Origin: Thermithiobacillus plumbiphilus | Lineage (GTDB): Bacteria > Pseudomonadota > Gammaproteobacteria > Acidithiobacillales > Thermithiobacillaceae | Assembly: GCF_038070005.1 (NCBI RefSeq) | Contig: NZ_JBBPCO010000013.1 | Coordinates: forward strand, 1 to 64,000 | Length of the DNA stretch: 64,000 nucleotides | Direction of reading: 5' to 3' | Shown: positions 7,708 through 17,013 of the stretch, one piece after another | How positions within the stretch are numbered: position 1 is the stretch's first letter | Layout of the letters: each line of letters starts with the position of its first letter | Notes under the pieces: generated by a model | What the model was told of the DNA's origin: nothing | Database searches by the model: none | The model's input: the letters and a program-made list of their open reading frames with translations, nothing else | Position numbers and translations under genes: made by a program

Positions 7708-9791
7708 CCCTGGCCTCCCAAGACCCTGATCATCTTAACTGTCCGGCTTTCCGGAATTTCTGCGTAGGAAAGCACATGTAACTGGCTGGCGGCCCGGCGC
7801 AGGAAGCGCGACATCACCTGACGGATGGGTGCGGGTACCACCAGCACCGGATTCATCCCCATGTTCTCGAACTCCTGCACCGCCTGAGCGCTCTGTGTGA
7901 GCATGCGCTCGGCGAGTCCCGGCTCCAGCGCCGTGCCCTCGCCCTGACCGGCTTGCAAACTATTTAGCAAGATCTGTTCCAGGTTCGGGTCCAGAGCCAT
8001 GACCTGCAGTTCGGCACTGGCGGGAAAGAGCTGCTGCACGATGGCGCGGCCCAGGGCCACGCGCACGGCGGCCGTCAGGACGTCAGGATCTTGGCTACGG
8101 CTGGCGTGATCCGCCAAAGTCTCGACGATGCTGCGCAGATCGCGGATGTGCACGCCCTCCTGCAAGAGGCTTTGAAGCACTTTTTGAACCGTGCCCAGCG
8201 GCAGCAGCTTTGGCACGAGATCCTCCACCAGCTTCGGCGCGCTTTTCGCCAGATGATCCAGCAGATGCTGCACCTCCTCGCGCCCGAGCAGCTCCTGGGC
8301 ATGGGCATTGATGAGCTGACTGAGATGCGTGGCGACCACGGTGGCGGGATCCACCACGGTGTAGCCCAGCGCCTGACCGCTGGCCTTGAGATCCGGGCTG
8401 ATCCACAAGGCCGGCAGGCCAAAGGCCGGGTCCTGAGTCGGCGTGCCGGGCAGCTCGCCCAGGACCTGCCCCGGATTGATGGCCAGCAACTGGTCCGGAT
8501 GAATCTCCCCGCCGGCGATCTGCACGCCCTTGAGGGTGATGCGGTAGGCGCCGGGCGCCAGTTCGAGATTGTCGCGGATATGCACTGGCGGCACCAGGAA
8601 GCCCAGATCCTGGGCGAATTTCTTGCGTACCGCTTTGATGCGACCCAGCAACTCTCCCTGCTGGTTGCGATCCACCAGCGGGATCAGCCGGTAGCCAACC
8701 TCAAGGCCCAATGGGTCAACCGGCACGATGTCATCCCAGGTGATTTCGTTGGACTCGGCCGGCGCTGCCGGCGCTGCCTGGGCCGTAGCCTCGGGTTTGG
8801 TCGCCGCTAACTGGCGTTGCTGGCGCAGGTAGTAGGCCCAGGCTCCCAGAGCCAAAGCGAGGGTGAGAAAGGCGAAGTGCGGCATGCCCGGCACCAGACC
8901 CAGCAGGCCGATGATGCCAGCAGTCAGGCCCAGCACCTCGGGACGGGTGAAGAGCTGGCCAATCATTTGCTGCCCAAGATCCTGCCCCGTGCCCACCCGG
9001 CTGACCACCACGCCCGCTGCAGTGGAGATGATAATGGCGGGGATCTGGGCGACCAGGCCGTCGCCAATGGTCAGTAAGGTATAGGTCTGGGCAGCCTCCA
9101 TCATGGGCAACCCATGCTGCGCCACGCCGATGATGAAGCCGCCGATGATGTTGATCACCATCACCAGAATGCCGGCGATGGCGTCCCCGCGCACGAACTT
9201 GCTGGCGCCGTCCATGGCGCCATAGAACTCGGCCTCCTGCGCCACTTCCGCGCGACGTTTACGGGCCTCGTCCTCGCCAATGAGTCCGGCGTTGAGATCG
9301 GCGTCGATGGCCATCTGCTTGCCGGGCATGGCGTCCAGGGTGAAGCGAGCGCCGACCTCGGCGATGCGCCCGGCGCCCTTGGTGATCACCACGAAATTGA
9401 TGATCACGAGAATGATGAAGACCACCAGCCCCACGGCGTAATTGCCGCCCACCACGAAGCTGCCGAAAGATTCGATCACGTGCCCGGCGGCGTCCGGGCC
9501 ATTGTGGCCATGCATCAGCACCACCCGGGTGGAGGCCACGTTCAGCGACAATCGCAGCAGGGTGGCCATCAGCAGCACCGTCGGGAAAGCGGCGAAGTCC
9601 AGGGCGCGCACGGTATAGAGGCTGACCATCAGCACGATCAGCGACAGCACGATGTTGAAGGTGAAGAACAAATCCAGCAGGAAGGTCGGCAGCGGCAGAA
9701 TCATCATGCTCAGGATGAGGATGATGAGAATAGGCCCGGCAAATTCCTTCAGCGGCATGAACTTCAGTGCGTTACGCAGGGCGTCATTCAT
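7704..9791 (-). CDS. flhA: FlhA, flagellar type III export gate
   Basis: Inner-membrane export gate protein that couples proton flow to export and docks chaperone-substrate complexes. 695 residues: about eight membrane segments in the first 320 residues, the FHIPEP-family signature (LRLSLNVASTR), a charged cytoplasmic loop, and a large soluble C-terminal domain. The ATG overlaps the flhB stop (ATGA), consistent with coupled translation. Part of the fliL-fliA operon. Confidence 0.97.
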   Translation of the reverse strand: MNDALRNALKFMPLKEFAGPILIILILSMMILPLPTFLLDLFFTFNIVLSLIVLMVSLYTVRALDFAAFPTVLLMATLLRLSLNVASTRVVLMHGHNGPDAAGHVIESFGSFVVGGNYAVGLVVFIILVIINFVVITKGAGRIAEVGARFTLDAMPGKQMAIDADLNAGLIGEDEARKRRAEVAQEAEFYGAMDGASKFVRGDAIAGILVMVINIIGGFIIGVAQHGLPMMEAAQTYTLLTIGDGLVAQIPAIIISTAAGVVVSRVGTGQDLGQQMIGQLFTRPEVLGLTAGIIGLLGLVPGMPHFAFLTLALALGAWAYYLRQQRQLAATKPEATAQAAPAAPAESNEITWDDIVPVDPLGLEVGYRLIPLVDRNQQGELLGRIKAVRKKFAQDLGFLVPPVHIRDNLELAPGAYRITLKGVQIAGGEIHPDQLLAINPGQVLGELPGTPTQDPAFGLPALWISPDLKASGQALGYTVVDPATVVATHLSQLINAHAQELLGREEVQHLLDHLAKSAPKLVEDLVPKLLPLGTVQKVLQSLLQEGVHIRDLRSIVETLADHASRSQDPDVLTAAVRVALGRAIVQQLFPASAELQVMALDPNLEQILLNSLQAGQGEGTALEPGLAERMLTQSAQAVQEFENMGMNPVLVVPAPIRQVMSRFLRRAASQLHVLSYAEIPESRTVKMIRVLGGQG

Positions 9792-10930
9792 TGGGCATTA
9801 CTCAGGGGGTCGAGATCCGCCGGCACATCCAGCTCGCGCGGGGCCTGGGGCGCGGCGCCGCCTTGCTGCTTGTAAACCCGCAACTGGTAGACATAGGCGA
9901 GCACTTCCGCCACCGCCGTATAAAGGGCGGCGGGGATTTCCTGGCCGATATCGCTGTTGTGATACAGGGCGCGCGCCAGCGGCGGCGCTTCAAGGATGGG
10001 CACATAATGTTCCTGCGCCACTTCCCGGATGCGGGCCGCCAAAAAGTCGGCGCCCATGGCGACCACCTGCGGCGCGCGCATGCCGCCATCCTTGTAGCGA
10101 AGGGCCACGGCGAAATGGGTCGGATTGGTGACCACCACGTCGGCAGTCGGGATCTCGCTCATCATGCGCTTGCGCGCCGCCTCGCGCTGCAGGGCGCGGA
10201 TGCGGCCCTTCACATGCGGATCTCCGTCACTTTCCTTGGACTCCTGCCGCACTTCCTCCTTCGTCATCTTGAGCTGCTGATGATGGGACCAGAGCTGGAA
10301 GGGCACGTCCACCGCCACCACCAGCGCCGTCGCGGCGGCCAGGATCAGGAAGATGCGCAGGGCCAGGCTGCCCAGATGCGTAGAAGCCTGACTAAAGGGC
10401 TCGTTGGCCAGCGACACCAGATCCATGCGCGCATCCCAGAGCACCCAGAGCGCCACGCCGCCCACCGCCAGCAGCTTGAGGATGGCTTTCACCAGCTCCA
10501 TCAGGGCGTGCTTTGAGAACATGCGCCCCAGCCCTTTGGCCGGGCTGAGCCGGCTGAAGTCCGGCATCAGGGCCTTTGAACTGAAGATCCAGCCGCCCAC
10601 CAGGAAATTGGGGAGAATCACCGCCAGCAGGAGCAGCAAAGCCAGCGGCGTGAAGATGACAGCCATTTTGGAAAGAGGCGCCGCAGCCGCCGTAAGCATC
10701 AGGGCCGGATCGAAGGCCGCCTGACGATCGATATGCAGACCCTGTTCCAGCATTTCAGCCATGGCTCGATACAAGCCCGGCCCCATGGCCATCAGTCCGC
10801 CAGCCGATGCCAGCAGCACCATCCCGGTGGACAGTTCGCGAGACCGGGCCACCTGGCCCTTGTCCCGCGCCTCCTGTTCTCGTCGGGGGGAAGGACTTTC
10901 GGTTTTTTCCTGGAAGCTTTCTTCGGCCAT
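9788..10930 (-). CDS. flhB: FlhB, export specificity switch protein
   Basis: Membrane protein of the export gate that switches from rod/hook to filament substrates together with FliK. 380 residues, four membrane segments, then a cytoplasmic domain with the self-cleavage motif NPTH (in VVTNPTHFAVAL). The N-terminal segment is charged (EESFQEKTESPSPRR). It follows fliR after 24 bases, one of the larger gaps in this operon. Confidence 0.97.
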   Translation of the reverse strand: MAEESFQEKTESPSPRREQEARDKGQVARSRELSTGMVLLASAGGLMAMGPGLYRAMAEMLEQGLHIDRQAAFDPALMLTAAAAPLSKMAVIFTPLALLLLLAVILPNFLVGGWIFSSKALMPDFSRLSPAKGLGRMFSKHALMELVKAILKLLAVGGVALWVLWDARMDLVSLANEPFSQASTHLGSLALRIFLILAAATALVVAVDVPFQLWSHHQQLKMTKEEVRQESKESDGDPHVKGRIRALQREAARKRMMSEIPTADVVVTNPTHFAVALRYKDGGMRAPQVVAMGADFLAARIREVAQEHYVPILEAPPLARALYHNSDIGQEIPAALYTAVAEVLAYVYQLRVYKQQGGAAPQAPRELDVPADLDPLSNAQ

Positions 10931-10954
10931 GCCTGCTCCACGTTCTCCGGCCGC

Positions 10955-11740
10955 TCAGCTCAGGACCTGCAGGAAGGCCTCGATGGTCCGCAAGCCCTGA
11001 CCCAGCCCGCCAGTAAGAACGGGCGTCAGGTAAGGCAGGACCACCACCAGGCTCCAGAACCCCAGTCCGAGCAGCAGCGGGAAACCAATCACAAAGATAT
11101 TCAGTTGCGGCGAGTCCTTGCTGAGAATCACCAGGGCGATATTGGTCACCAGCAGCACCGCCATCACCGGCAATGCAAGGATGATGCCAATGCGGAAAAT
11201 AGCGCCGCCCCATTCCACCAACATACGCCAGGCCTGGGGGTCGACGCCCTGCCCCAGCAGGATCGGAAAGGCCTGGAAGCTTTCGGCCAGGGCCGCGATC
11301 ATCAGGAGATGCCCGTTGGTCGCCAGGAAGGCCAGGGTCGCCAGCAGCGAGAAGAAATGCCCGATCACCGGCGTCTGGGCGCCGTTCTGCGGATCGAGCA
11401 GCGTGGCGAAACCAAGGCCCATCTGCAGACTGATGACCTGGGCGGCGTACTCCACTGCGGCAAAGACGATGCGCATCACCAGTCCCATCGCAGCACCGAT
11501 CAGGATCTGCTGGGCGATGATCAAAGCGCTGGCCACGGACAGGGCCTCCACGGCCGGCATGGGCGGCAGGAGCGGCGCCAGCAGGATGGCGATAACCATG
11601 GCAAGGCCAATGCGCAGGCGGATGGTGATCTGGGGCGCGCCAAAAACTGGCGCGGTGGACAGCAGGGCAAGGATCCGGAAGAAGGGAAAGAGATAGGCGC
11701 CGACCCAGGCGGCCAGCTCGGCGCTGGTGAAGCTGATCAT
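10955..11740 (-). CDS. fliR: FliR, flagellar export apparatus membrane protein
   Basis: Integral membrane subunit that forms the export gate with FliP and FliQ. 261 residues with several hydrophobic helices and the family segment ISLQMGLGFATLLDPQNG. The start overlaps the fliQ stop by one base (TGATG), a usual coupling arrangement here. Confidence 0.95.
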   Translation of the reverse strand: MISFTSAELAAWVGAYLFPFFRILALLSTAPVFGAPQITIRLRIGLAMVIAILLAPLLPPMPAVEALSVASALIIAQQILIGAAMGLVMRIVFAAVEYAAQVISLQMGLGFATLLDPQNGAQTPVIGHFFSLLATLAFLATNGHLLMIAALAESFQAFPILLGQGVDPQAWRMLVEWGGAIFRIGIILALPVMAVLLVTNIALVILSKDSPQLNIFVIGFPLLLGLGFWSLVVVLPYLTPVLTGGLGQGLRTIEAFLQVLS

Positions 11741-12012
11741 CAGCCGATCGTGTTCGGAATGTTTTCGATCAGGCGCCGGGTGTAGTCCATCAGCAGGCGC
11801 AGCATCCAGGGGCCGGTAAGCAGCAGCACAAAAGCCATGGCGACGACCTTTGGAATGAAACTCAGGGTCATTTCGTTGATCTGGGTGGCGGCCTGGAAGA
11901 GGCTGACCAGCAGACCGGCGGCCAAAGCCGTGAGCAGCAGCGGCGCGGAAATCAGCAAGGTGAGCTGCAGCGCCTGCTGGCCGATGGTCATGATCGTTTC
12001 AGGGGTCATCAT
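11740..12012 (-). CDS. fliQ: FliQ, flagellar export apparatus membrane protein
   Basis: Small export-gate subunit of 90 residues with two hydrophobic helices around a short polar hairpin ([19 protein letters not shown]), the conserved FliQ core. Two adjacent ATG codons; the first overlaps the fliP stop as ATGA, so I chose it. Confidence 0.95.
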   Translation of the reverse strand: MMTPETIMTIGQQALQLTLLISAPLLLTALAAGLLVSLFQAATQINEMTLSFIPKVVAMAFVLLLTGPWMLRLLMDYTRRLIENIPNTIG

Positions 12013-12770
12013 GTGTAGAAACTCCGGGCAAGGGAGCCGATCACGAGGTTCCAGCCATCCACCAGAACAAATAGCATCAGCTTGAATGGCAGGGAAATGG
12101 TCACCGGCGACAGCATCATCATGCCCATGGACATGAGCACGGCCGCCACCACCATGTCGATGATCAGAAAGGGTATGAACAGCAGGAAGCCGATCTGGAA
12201 GGCGGTTTTCAGTTCCGAGGTCACATAGGCCGGCACCAGCACCTTCAGCGGCGTGACCTCGGGCGACTGGATAGGCTCGCTGCGCGACAGGCGCACGAAC
12301 AATGCAAGATCATCCTGGCGCGTCTGGCCCAGCATGAAAGTGCGCAGCGGCGTGACGCTGCGCTGCATCGCCTCCTGCATCTCGATCTGGTTCTGCATCA
12401 AGGGCTGCAGGGCAGTGTTGTTGATCTGATCGAACACCGGCCCCATCACGAAAAAGGTCAGGAAAAGAGACAGGCCCACCAGCACCTGATTCGGCGGCGT
12501 CTGCATGGTCCCAAGCGCCTGGCGCAGCAGGGCCAGTACGATGATGATGCGGGTGAAGGCGGTCATCATCAGCAGCACCGCCGGCAGGAAGGTCAGGGCC
12601 GTGAGCAGCATCAGGGTCTGGATGCTCAGGCTGTAGGTCTGCCCGCCGCCCGGCGCCGGGGTGGAGGTAAAGGCCGGCAGGCCATTGGCGGCCTGAGCGA
12701 GCACAGGCAGCAGACCCAGCAGGAGGGCCAGGATTGCCAGGCCGGATTTTTTCAGGAGCGGATTAAACAT
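12009..12770 (-). CDS. fliP: FliP, flagellar export apparatus membrane protein
   Basis: Core export-gate protein, about 253 residues, with a cleavable-looking signal sequence ([18 protein letters not shown], ending near AQAA) followed by conserved helices, including [19 protein letters not shown] chose ATG 12770 rather than the in-frame GTG 12 bases upstream, because GAGAAGAAAG lies just before it. It overlaps fliO by eight bases. Confidence 0.94.
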   Translation of the reverse strand: MFNPLLKKSGLAILALLLGLLPVLAQAANGLPAFTSTPAPGGGQTYSLSIQTLMLLTALTFLPAVLLMMTAFTRIIIVLALLRQALGTMQTPPNQVLVGLSLFLTFFVMGPVFDQINNTALQPLMQNQIEMQEAMQRSVTPLRTFMLGQTRQDDLALFVRLSRSEPIQSPEVTPLKVLVPAYVTSELKTAFQIGFLLFIPFLIIDMVVAAVLMSMGMMMLSPVTISLPFKLMLFVLVDGWNLVIGSLARSFYT

Positions 12771-13221
12771 CTTTCTTCTCACGGGCCTGCAGGGCTTTTT
12801 TCAGCCAGTCCGGGAATTGAGGAAGGGTTTCCTGCGCACCGAACTGCGATTCATCCAGAGGTTTGGAAAGCACCAGCAAGCTATTGATTTGCGTGGCTGT
12901 GACGCCGAGCAATACCTGCTCCTCACCCACTTTCACCAGCACCACGCGCTCACGGGTACCCAGCGGCAGCATGGCGAGCACCCGCAGGGGGCCCCTGCCG
13001 GTCCAGCCTGCGGGCTGCAGACGGCGCATGCCCCAGGCGGCCAGCACCACCGCGCCGAGCACCACACCAAGTCCCAGCAGCACCTGCAACAGGCTCCAGA
13101 ACGATACCGGGGATGCCGGCGCAGCGCTGGCCGCCAGCACATCCAGGCTCAGCGTGCTCAGAATGAGTGCGCCAGTGCCCATCAATAGGGGTTTGGCGCT
13201 TCGATGAAGGTTTACTGTCAT
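12763..13221 (-). CDS. fliO: FliO, export apparatus assembly factor
   Basis: Helps assemble FliP in the membrane. 152 residues: an N-terminal signal-like segment, one clear membrane helix (about 42-63, [20 protein letters not shown]), then a small cytoplasmic domain with [21 protein letters not shown], typical of FliO. Poor conservation is usual for this family; position between fliN and fliP supports the call. Confidence 0.9.
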   Translation of the reverse strand: MTVNLHRSAKPLLMGTGALILSTLSLDVLAASAAPASPVSFWSLLQVLLGLGVVLGAVVLAAWGMRRLQPAGWTGRGPLRVLAMLPLGTRERVVLVKVGEEQVLLGVTATQINSLLVLSKPLDESQFGAQETLPQFPDWLKKALQAREKKDV

Positions 13222-13232
13222 TATTTTGACGC

Positions 13233-13763
13233 CTAGCGAAGTTTCTTGACGCGCTCGGCAGGGCTCACGATATCAGTGAGCCGAATGCCGAATTTGTCGT
13301 TGACGACCACCACCTCACCCTGGGCGATCAGGCAGCCGTTGACCAGCACGTCCATGGGTTCGCCAGCGAGCCGGTCGAGTTCCACCACCGACCCCTGCGC
13401 CAGTTGCAGCAGGTTGCGGATCTGCATTTTGGTGTGCCCGAGCTCCACCGAGAGCGTCACCGGGATGTCGAGGATCAGATCCAGATTGGGCGAGACCGGC
13501 TGCACGCCGGCCTCGGGCTGCAATGAGGGAAAGGGCGCGGGCTTTGCCGGCGCGCTCGCGGCCTTTGCGGGCTTTGCATTGACGCCTGCTGCACCGTCAG
13601 AGGCTGCCGGCGCGGCTTGCTCGGCCTTCTCTGGCTTCTCGGCCTGCTCGGCCTCCAGTTGCTCGGCCAGGGCCTGCTCCCACATGTCCATGTCCGAGGC
13701 CTCGCCGCCCCCGCCCCCTGCGGCCTCCAGTTCGGCCAGAATGTCGTCCGGATTATCTGCCAT
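13233..13763 (-). CDS. fliN: FliN, C-ring switch protein
   Basis: Switch-complex subunit in the C-ring that also docks FliH. About 176 residues: an acidic, Ala/Glu/Lys-rich N-terminal half of low complexity, then the SpoA-type C-terminal domain (DIPVTLSVELGHTKMQIRN through IRLTDIVSPAERVKKLR). The start MADNPDDI was chosen because AAGAGGTGGCAA precedes it and it overlaps the fliM end by 11 bases. The extended N-terminal half is longer than in E. coli FliN. Confidence 0.95.
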   Translation of the reverse strand: MADNPDDILAELEAAGGGGGEASDMDMWEQALAEQLEAEQAEKPEKAEQAAPAASDGAAGVNAKPAKAASAPAKPAPFPSLQPEAGVQPVSPNLDLILDIPVTLSVELGHTKMQIRNLLQLAQGSVVELDRLAGEPMDVLVNGCLIAQGEVVVVNDKFGIRLTDIVSPAERVKKLR

Positions 13764-14784
13764 TTGCCACCTCTTGTTCCGTTTGCAATGCCGCCAGCCC
13801 CTTTTCGTAGCGCTTGGGCACCGTAACACTGGTTACTTTCACGGCGTATTTTTCGTTGGCAACGCCGTATTTACCCTTGAGCACCGGCACTTCATCGACG
13901 CAGGCAACGACCTCCTCGGGCATCTCGATGGGGATCACGTCACCCTTTCTAAGGTTCAGGATGTCGCGCAGGCTCAACTGCACCTGCACGAAGCGAGTGC
14001 TCAGCTCCACCGCCGCCTCCTGCATCTCCTCGCGCAAGGCAGTGATCCAGCGCTGATCCACCTCGATGCGGTCGCTGGCCATACCGGCCACCAGCAGATC
14101 ACGCACCGGCTCGATCATCGAATAGGGCATACAGACATGAAAATCACCGCCACCGCCATCGAGCTCCAGAGAGAAGGTCGTGACCACCACCACCTCGCTG
14201 GGCGTTGCGATGCTGGCGAACTGCGGGTTGACCTCGGAACGGGTGTACTCAAACTCCACCGGCACCACCGGATGCCAGGAGTTCGTCAGATCCTGCATGA
14301 CCATGTCGAGCATGCGGCGGATGATGCGCTGCTCCACCGGCGTGAAATCGCGTCCTTCGATGCGGGCATGAAAGCGCCCGTCACCACCGAAGAAATTGTC
14401 CACCGCCGAAAAAATGAGCTTGGGATCGAAGATCAGCAATGCCGTGCCACGTAGCGGCTTCATGTGTACCAGGTTGAGATTGCTCGGCACCACCAGGCTG
14501 CGCACGAATTCGCCATATTTGAGCAGCCGCACCGGGCCGATCGAGATTTCCGCGGTGCGGCGCAGGAAATTGAAAAAGCTCACGCGCATCAGCCGGCCGA
14601 AGCGTTCGTTGATGACTTCCAGGGTCGGCATCCGGCCGCGGACAATCCGGTCCTGGCTGGTCAGGTCATAGCTACGGACCGGACCGTCAGGGGTTTCCTC
14701 GTCCTCGGAAAGATCGAGGTCACCCCCGCTGACGCCCTTCAAGAGGGCGTCCACTTCTTCCTGGGAAAGGATGTCATTGGCCAT
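13753..14784 (-). CDS. fliM: FliM, C-ring switch protein binding CheY-P
   Basis: Switch protein that receives CheY-P. 343 residues: N-terminal CheY-docking peptide (ILSQEEVDALLKGVSGG), the middle CheC-like domain and the C-terminal SpoA domain. AAGGGAACG precedes the ATG. The docking peptide is close in sequence to the CheZ tail and to the two repeats in the CheA linker of this locus. Confidence 0.97.
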   Translation of the reverse strand: MANDILSQEEVDALLKGVSGGDLDLSEDEETPDGPVRSYDLTSQDRIVRGRMPTLEVINERFGRLMRVSFFNFLRRTAEISIGPVRLLKYGEFVRSLVVPSNLNLVHMKPLRGTALLIFDPKLIFSAVDNFFGGDGRFHARIEGRDFTPVEQRIIRRMLDMVMQDLTNSWHPVVPVEFEYTRSEVNPQFASIATPSEVVVVTTFSLELDGGGGDFHVCMPYSMIEPVRDLLVAGMASDRIEVDQRWITALREEMQEAAVELSTRFVQVQLSLRDILNLRKGDVIPIEMPEEVVACVDEVPVLKGKYGVANEKYAVKVTSVTVPKRYEKGLAALQTEQEVANGR

Positions 14785-14795
14785 GATGCGTTCCC

Positions 14796-15293
14796 TTATT
14801 GCATGACAAAGGCAGTGAAGAACACACCGTCCACCGGTTCCTTGTCCTTGTCCTTGCCATGCGCCGTCAGCAGGCGATTCACCAGCGCCTTGATCTGCTG
14901 ACGCAGCTTCTCGCGCTCGGCCGGCTGGGTGACGGTATCGGGGTTCTGGCCTGACAGCAGCGTCAGAATTCCGTCGCGGATCTCCGGCATCAGCAGGGTG
15001 ACATTTTCCTCCACCTTGGAATCAAAGGTCTTCAGATCGATGCTGACCTGCAGATAATGCGAATCCTCGCCGTTGCTGATGTTGACCACCGCCGGTTCGA
15101 GCTTGATGTAACTGGGTGGTCCCTTTTTCTCGTGCGCCGCCTCCGCGCTTGCGGGGCTGGATTTCAGATAGAAGAAGGCGCCACCACCAACACCGGCGCC
15201 CACGACGAGCAGGGCTAGCAATGCGATGAGCAGGGTCTTTTTCTTTTTCGGTTTTTCCGCGCCTTGCGCGCTGATTGCATCTGCCTTGGCCAT
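14796..15293 (-). CDS. fliL: FliL, basal body/stator-associated protein
   Basis: Single-pass inner-membrane protein near the stators. 165 residues: a Lys-rich cytoplasmic start (EKPKKKKTLL), one membrane helix (about 20-43), and a periplasmic FliL domain (YIKLEPAVVNI to the C-terminal FFTAFVMQ). First gene of the operon that ends in fliA, with a sigma-54 promoter about 36 bases upstream. Confidence 0.95.
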   Translation of the reverse strand: MAKADAISAQGAEKPKKKKTLLIALLALLVVGAGVGGGAFFYLKSSPASAEAAHEKKGPPSYIKLEPAVVNISNGEDSHYLQVSIDLKTFDSKVEENVTLLMPEIRDGILTLLSGQNPDTVTQPAEREKLRQQIKALVNRLLTAHGKDKDKEPVDGVFFTAFVMQ

Positions 15294-15328
15294 ATCGGTT
15301 CCCGGTATTCATTGGACGCCAGGATACT

Positions 15329-15344
15329 AGCAAGAAGCGGACCA
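15329..15344 (-). promoter_or_regulatory. Sigma-54 promoter for the fliL-fliA operon
   Basis: Minus-strand core TGGTCCGCTTCTTGCT: GG (-24) and GC (-12) are separated by exactly ten bases, with TTGCT at -12. It lies in the 185-base gap between fliK and fliL, giving a leader of about 25 bases. It fits a FleQ-type activator encoded in the same locus. Confidence 0.8.
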
Positions 15345-15437
15345 GCTCCAGGGATGCATTTTAGGCAAGGCTTTTCAACAACTTGGGATAATGTTTCAAA
15401 ACAGGAGACGGGATTTTGACGGGGCTTAGGGCGGGAT

Positions 15438-15466
15438 TTGACGGCCAGACGAATGCCCGGCCGTCG
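15438..15466 (-). terminator. Weak hairpin after fliK
   Basis: Just past the fliK stop the minus strand reads GACGGCC, a loop of about 12-13 bases, then GGCCGTC, giving a 7-bp stem. It is followed by AAATCCC rather than a U tract, so it is at best an imperfect terminator separating the fliE-K transcript from the fliL promoter. Confidence 0.3.
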
Positions 15467-15478
15467 CTGAAGTGAAAA

Positions 15479-16507
15479 TCAGGCGAAGAGATTGACCAGG
15501 CCCTCGCCACGTGTCGCAGGACCGCCCTGGATGGATACGCCGTGCTCGGCATCCGCCAAGGCGTCCGTTTGCTGGCCGCCCCAGGATGCAGGCTGGCGAC
15601 CATTGTCCTCGCGGCGGGCGAACTGCTCGGCGGCGTTTTGGGAAAGGCAGCTACCCGCGAGATTGATGCCCTGATCCTGGAAGCTCTCACGCAGGCGCGG
15701 CATGGCGGCTTCGATGGCCTCGCGCACCGCGCCATGCGGCGAGACGAAGAGCGCCGTGGCCTGATCGTCCTTGATGTGCAGATGGATCTCCAGCGGCCCG
15801 AGCTGCGGCGGATTGAGCTGCAGGGTGGCATTCTGCTCCTGCCGACCGAACATCCATACCACCTTCTGCTCCAGCCCCTGCGACCACTCAGGCGTACCCA
15901 CCGGCACCGGCAGATTGCCGGCATCGACCGGCACCCTGGCCGCCAAGGCCTGGGACTGCTGGTTGAGGTTCAGGCTCACTGGCGGCAGAGGCTGATTCCC
16001 GGTTTCCACGCTAGAGACCTTGTCCGGCAAGCCGGCCTGCAACAGCGCGGAGAAATCCTCGGCACCCGCCAGACTGGTCCTTGTCGTGACAAGGCCAGTC
16101 TCGCCAGACATATCAAGGTCCTGGCCGGCACCCGCGACGGCGACCTGCCCCCCCCTGCTGACATCAGCCTTCCCGGATACCGCATTCCCGGCCAGCAACT
16201 GGGGCTGATGCAGGGGCAATCCCAGCATGGCAAAATCCACCAGTGCATCCCCCTGCGGCAAGTCCTTGCCGTCCTCGTCGGCATCAAGGCCCGCCTCGGG
16301 CAAGGCTTCGCCATCTGCATTTCGCAAGTCCTGCCCGGCCTTGCCGGCCAGATTCAGGGCTTCAGGCGCCAGGGCCTGCGCGCCGAAACCCGCCATCAGC
16401 ATACGAAACACATCCTGCGCGCCAGCATGCTTGCTATCTGGCTGCGCCGCGGGCGTCTTGGCATCCTGCGCGGGCATATTGGGGGCCTTGATCGAAACGG
16501 GGTTCAT
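15479..16507 (-). CDS. fliK: FliK, hook-length control protein
   Basis: Secreted ruler protein that sets hook length and triggers the FlhB switch. 342 residues: a poorly conserved, Ala/Gln/Pro-rich N-terminal region and a C-terminal hook-length domain with the family core (NATLQLNPPQLGPLEIHLHI, then PRLRESFQDQGINLAG). AAAAGGAG precedes the start. It is separated from fliJ by 53 bases and is probably the last gene of the fliE operon. Confidence 0.92.
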   Translation of the reverse strand: MNPVSIKAPNMPAQDAKTPAAQPDSKHAGAQDVFRMLMAGFGAQALAPEALNLAGKAGQDLRNADGEALPEAGLDADEDGKDLPQGDALVDFAMLGLPLHQPQLLAGNAVSGKADVSRGGQVAVAGAGQDLDMSGETGLVTTRTSLAGAEDFSALLQAGLPDKVSSVETGNQPLPPVSLNLNQQSQALAARVPVDAGNLPVPVGTPEWSQGLEQKVVWMFGRQEQNATLQLNPPQLGPLEIHLHIKDDQATALFVSPHGAVREAIEAAMPRLRESFQDQGINLAGSCLSQNAAEQFARREDNGRQPASWGGQQTDALADAEHGVSIQGGPATRGEGLVNLFA

Positions 16508-16560
16508 CGGTTCTCCTTTTCAAGCGTTGAGCAACTGCTTTGCAGAGCTGCTTGCAAGCT

Positions 16561-17010
16561 TCAGGCCAGCTTGCACGGCCCGGCCGCAGCGCGACTGGCA
16601 TATTCATCCATCACCTTCTGCAACTGCTTGAGTTCCAGGAGATGCTGCTCGGCAAGCTGGCGGCTTTCCAGGGTCTCGAAGCCCTTCACGGACTGGCGCG
16701 CCTGCATCCACTGGCGCAGGGCCATGTCGCAGAACCGCTGGTGACGCGCCACTTCCTGGGTCTGGGCCTGCACGGCATGATCGAGCTGCTTGAGAAAGCG
16801 CAGATATTCCTGCATCGAGGCGATATCCAGCCCGCTGACTTGACGCTGGCCCAGTCGCGCCCGGTATTCGCCGGCGTATTGCTGCAGGATGGCAAGCTTT
16901 TGTTCGGCCAGCCGGCAGTGCTGCTGGAGTTGCGCCAGATACTGCCCGGCCGCATCCATCTTCTGGCGGGACAGGTCGATCAGGCGGCGCATGGTGGCGG
17001 GATTGGCCAT
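16561..17010 (-). CDS. fliJ: FliJ, export apparatus stalk/chaperone escort
   Basis: Coiled-coil protein of 149 residues, Gln/Leu/Arg-rich almost throughout, which sits in the FliI ATPase ring and recycles chaperones. Conserved sequence is scarce, but length, coiled-coil character and the position three bases after fliI identify it. Confidence 0.9.
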   Translation of the reverse strand: MANPATMRRLIDLSRQKMDAAGQYLAQLQQHCRLAEQKLAILQQYAGEYRARLGQRQVSGLDIASMQEYLRFLKQLDHAVQAQTQEVARHQRFCDMALRQWMQARQSVKGFETLESRQLAEQHLLELKQLQKVMDEYASRAAAGPCKLA

Positions 17011-17013
17011 GGC

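Noticed and set aside
15361-15924. 187-codon frame on the minus strand running past the fliK end
   Set aside because: Out of frame with fliK, Arg/Cys/Ser-rich composition typical of a shadow; no ribosome binding site.
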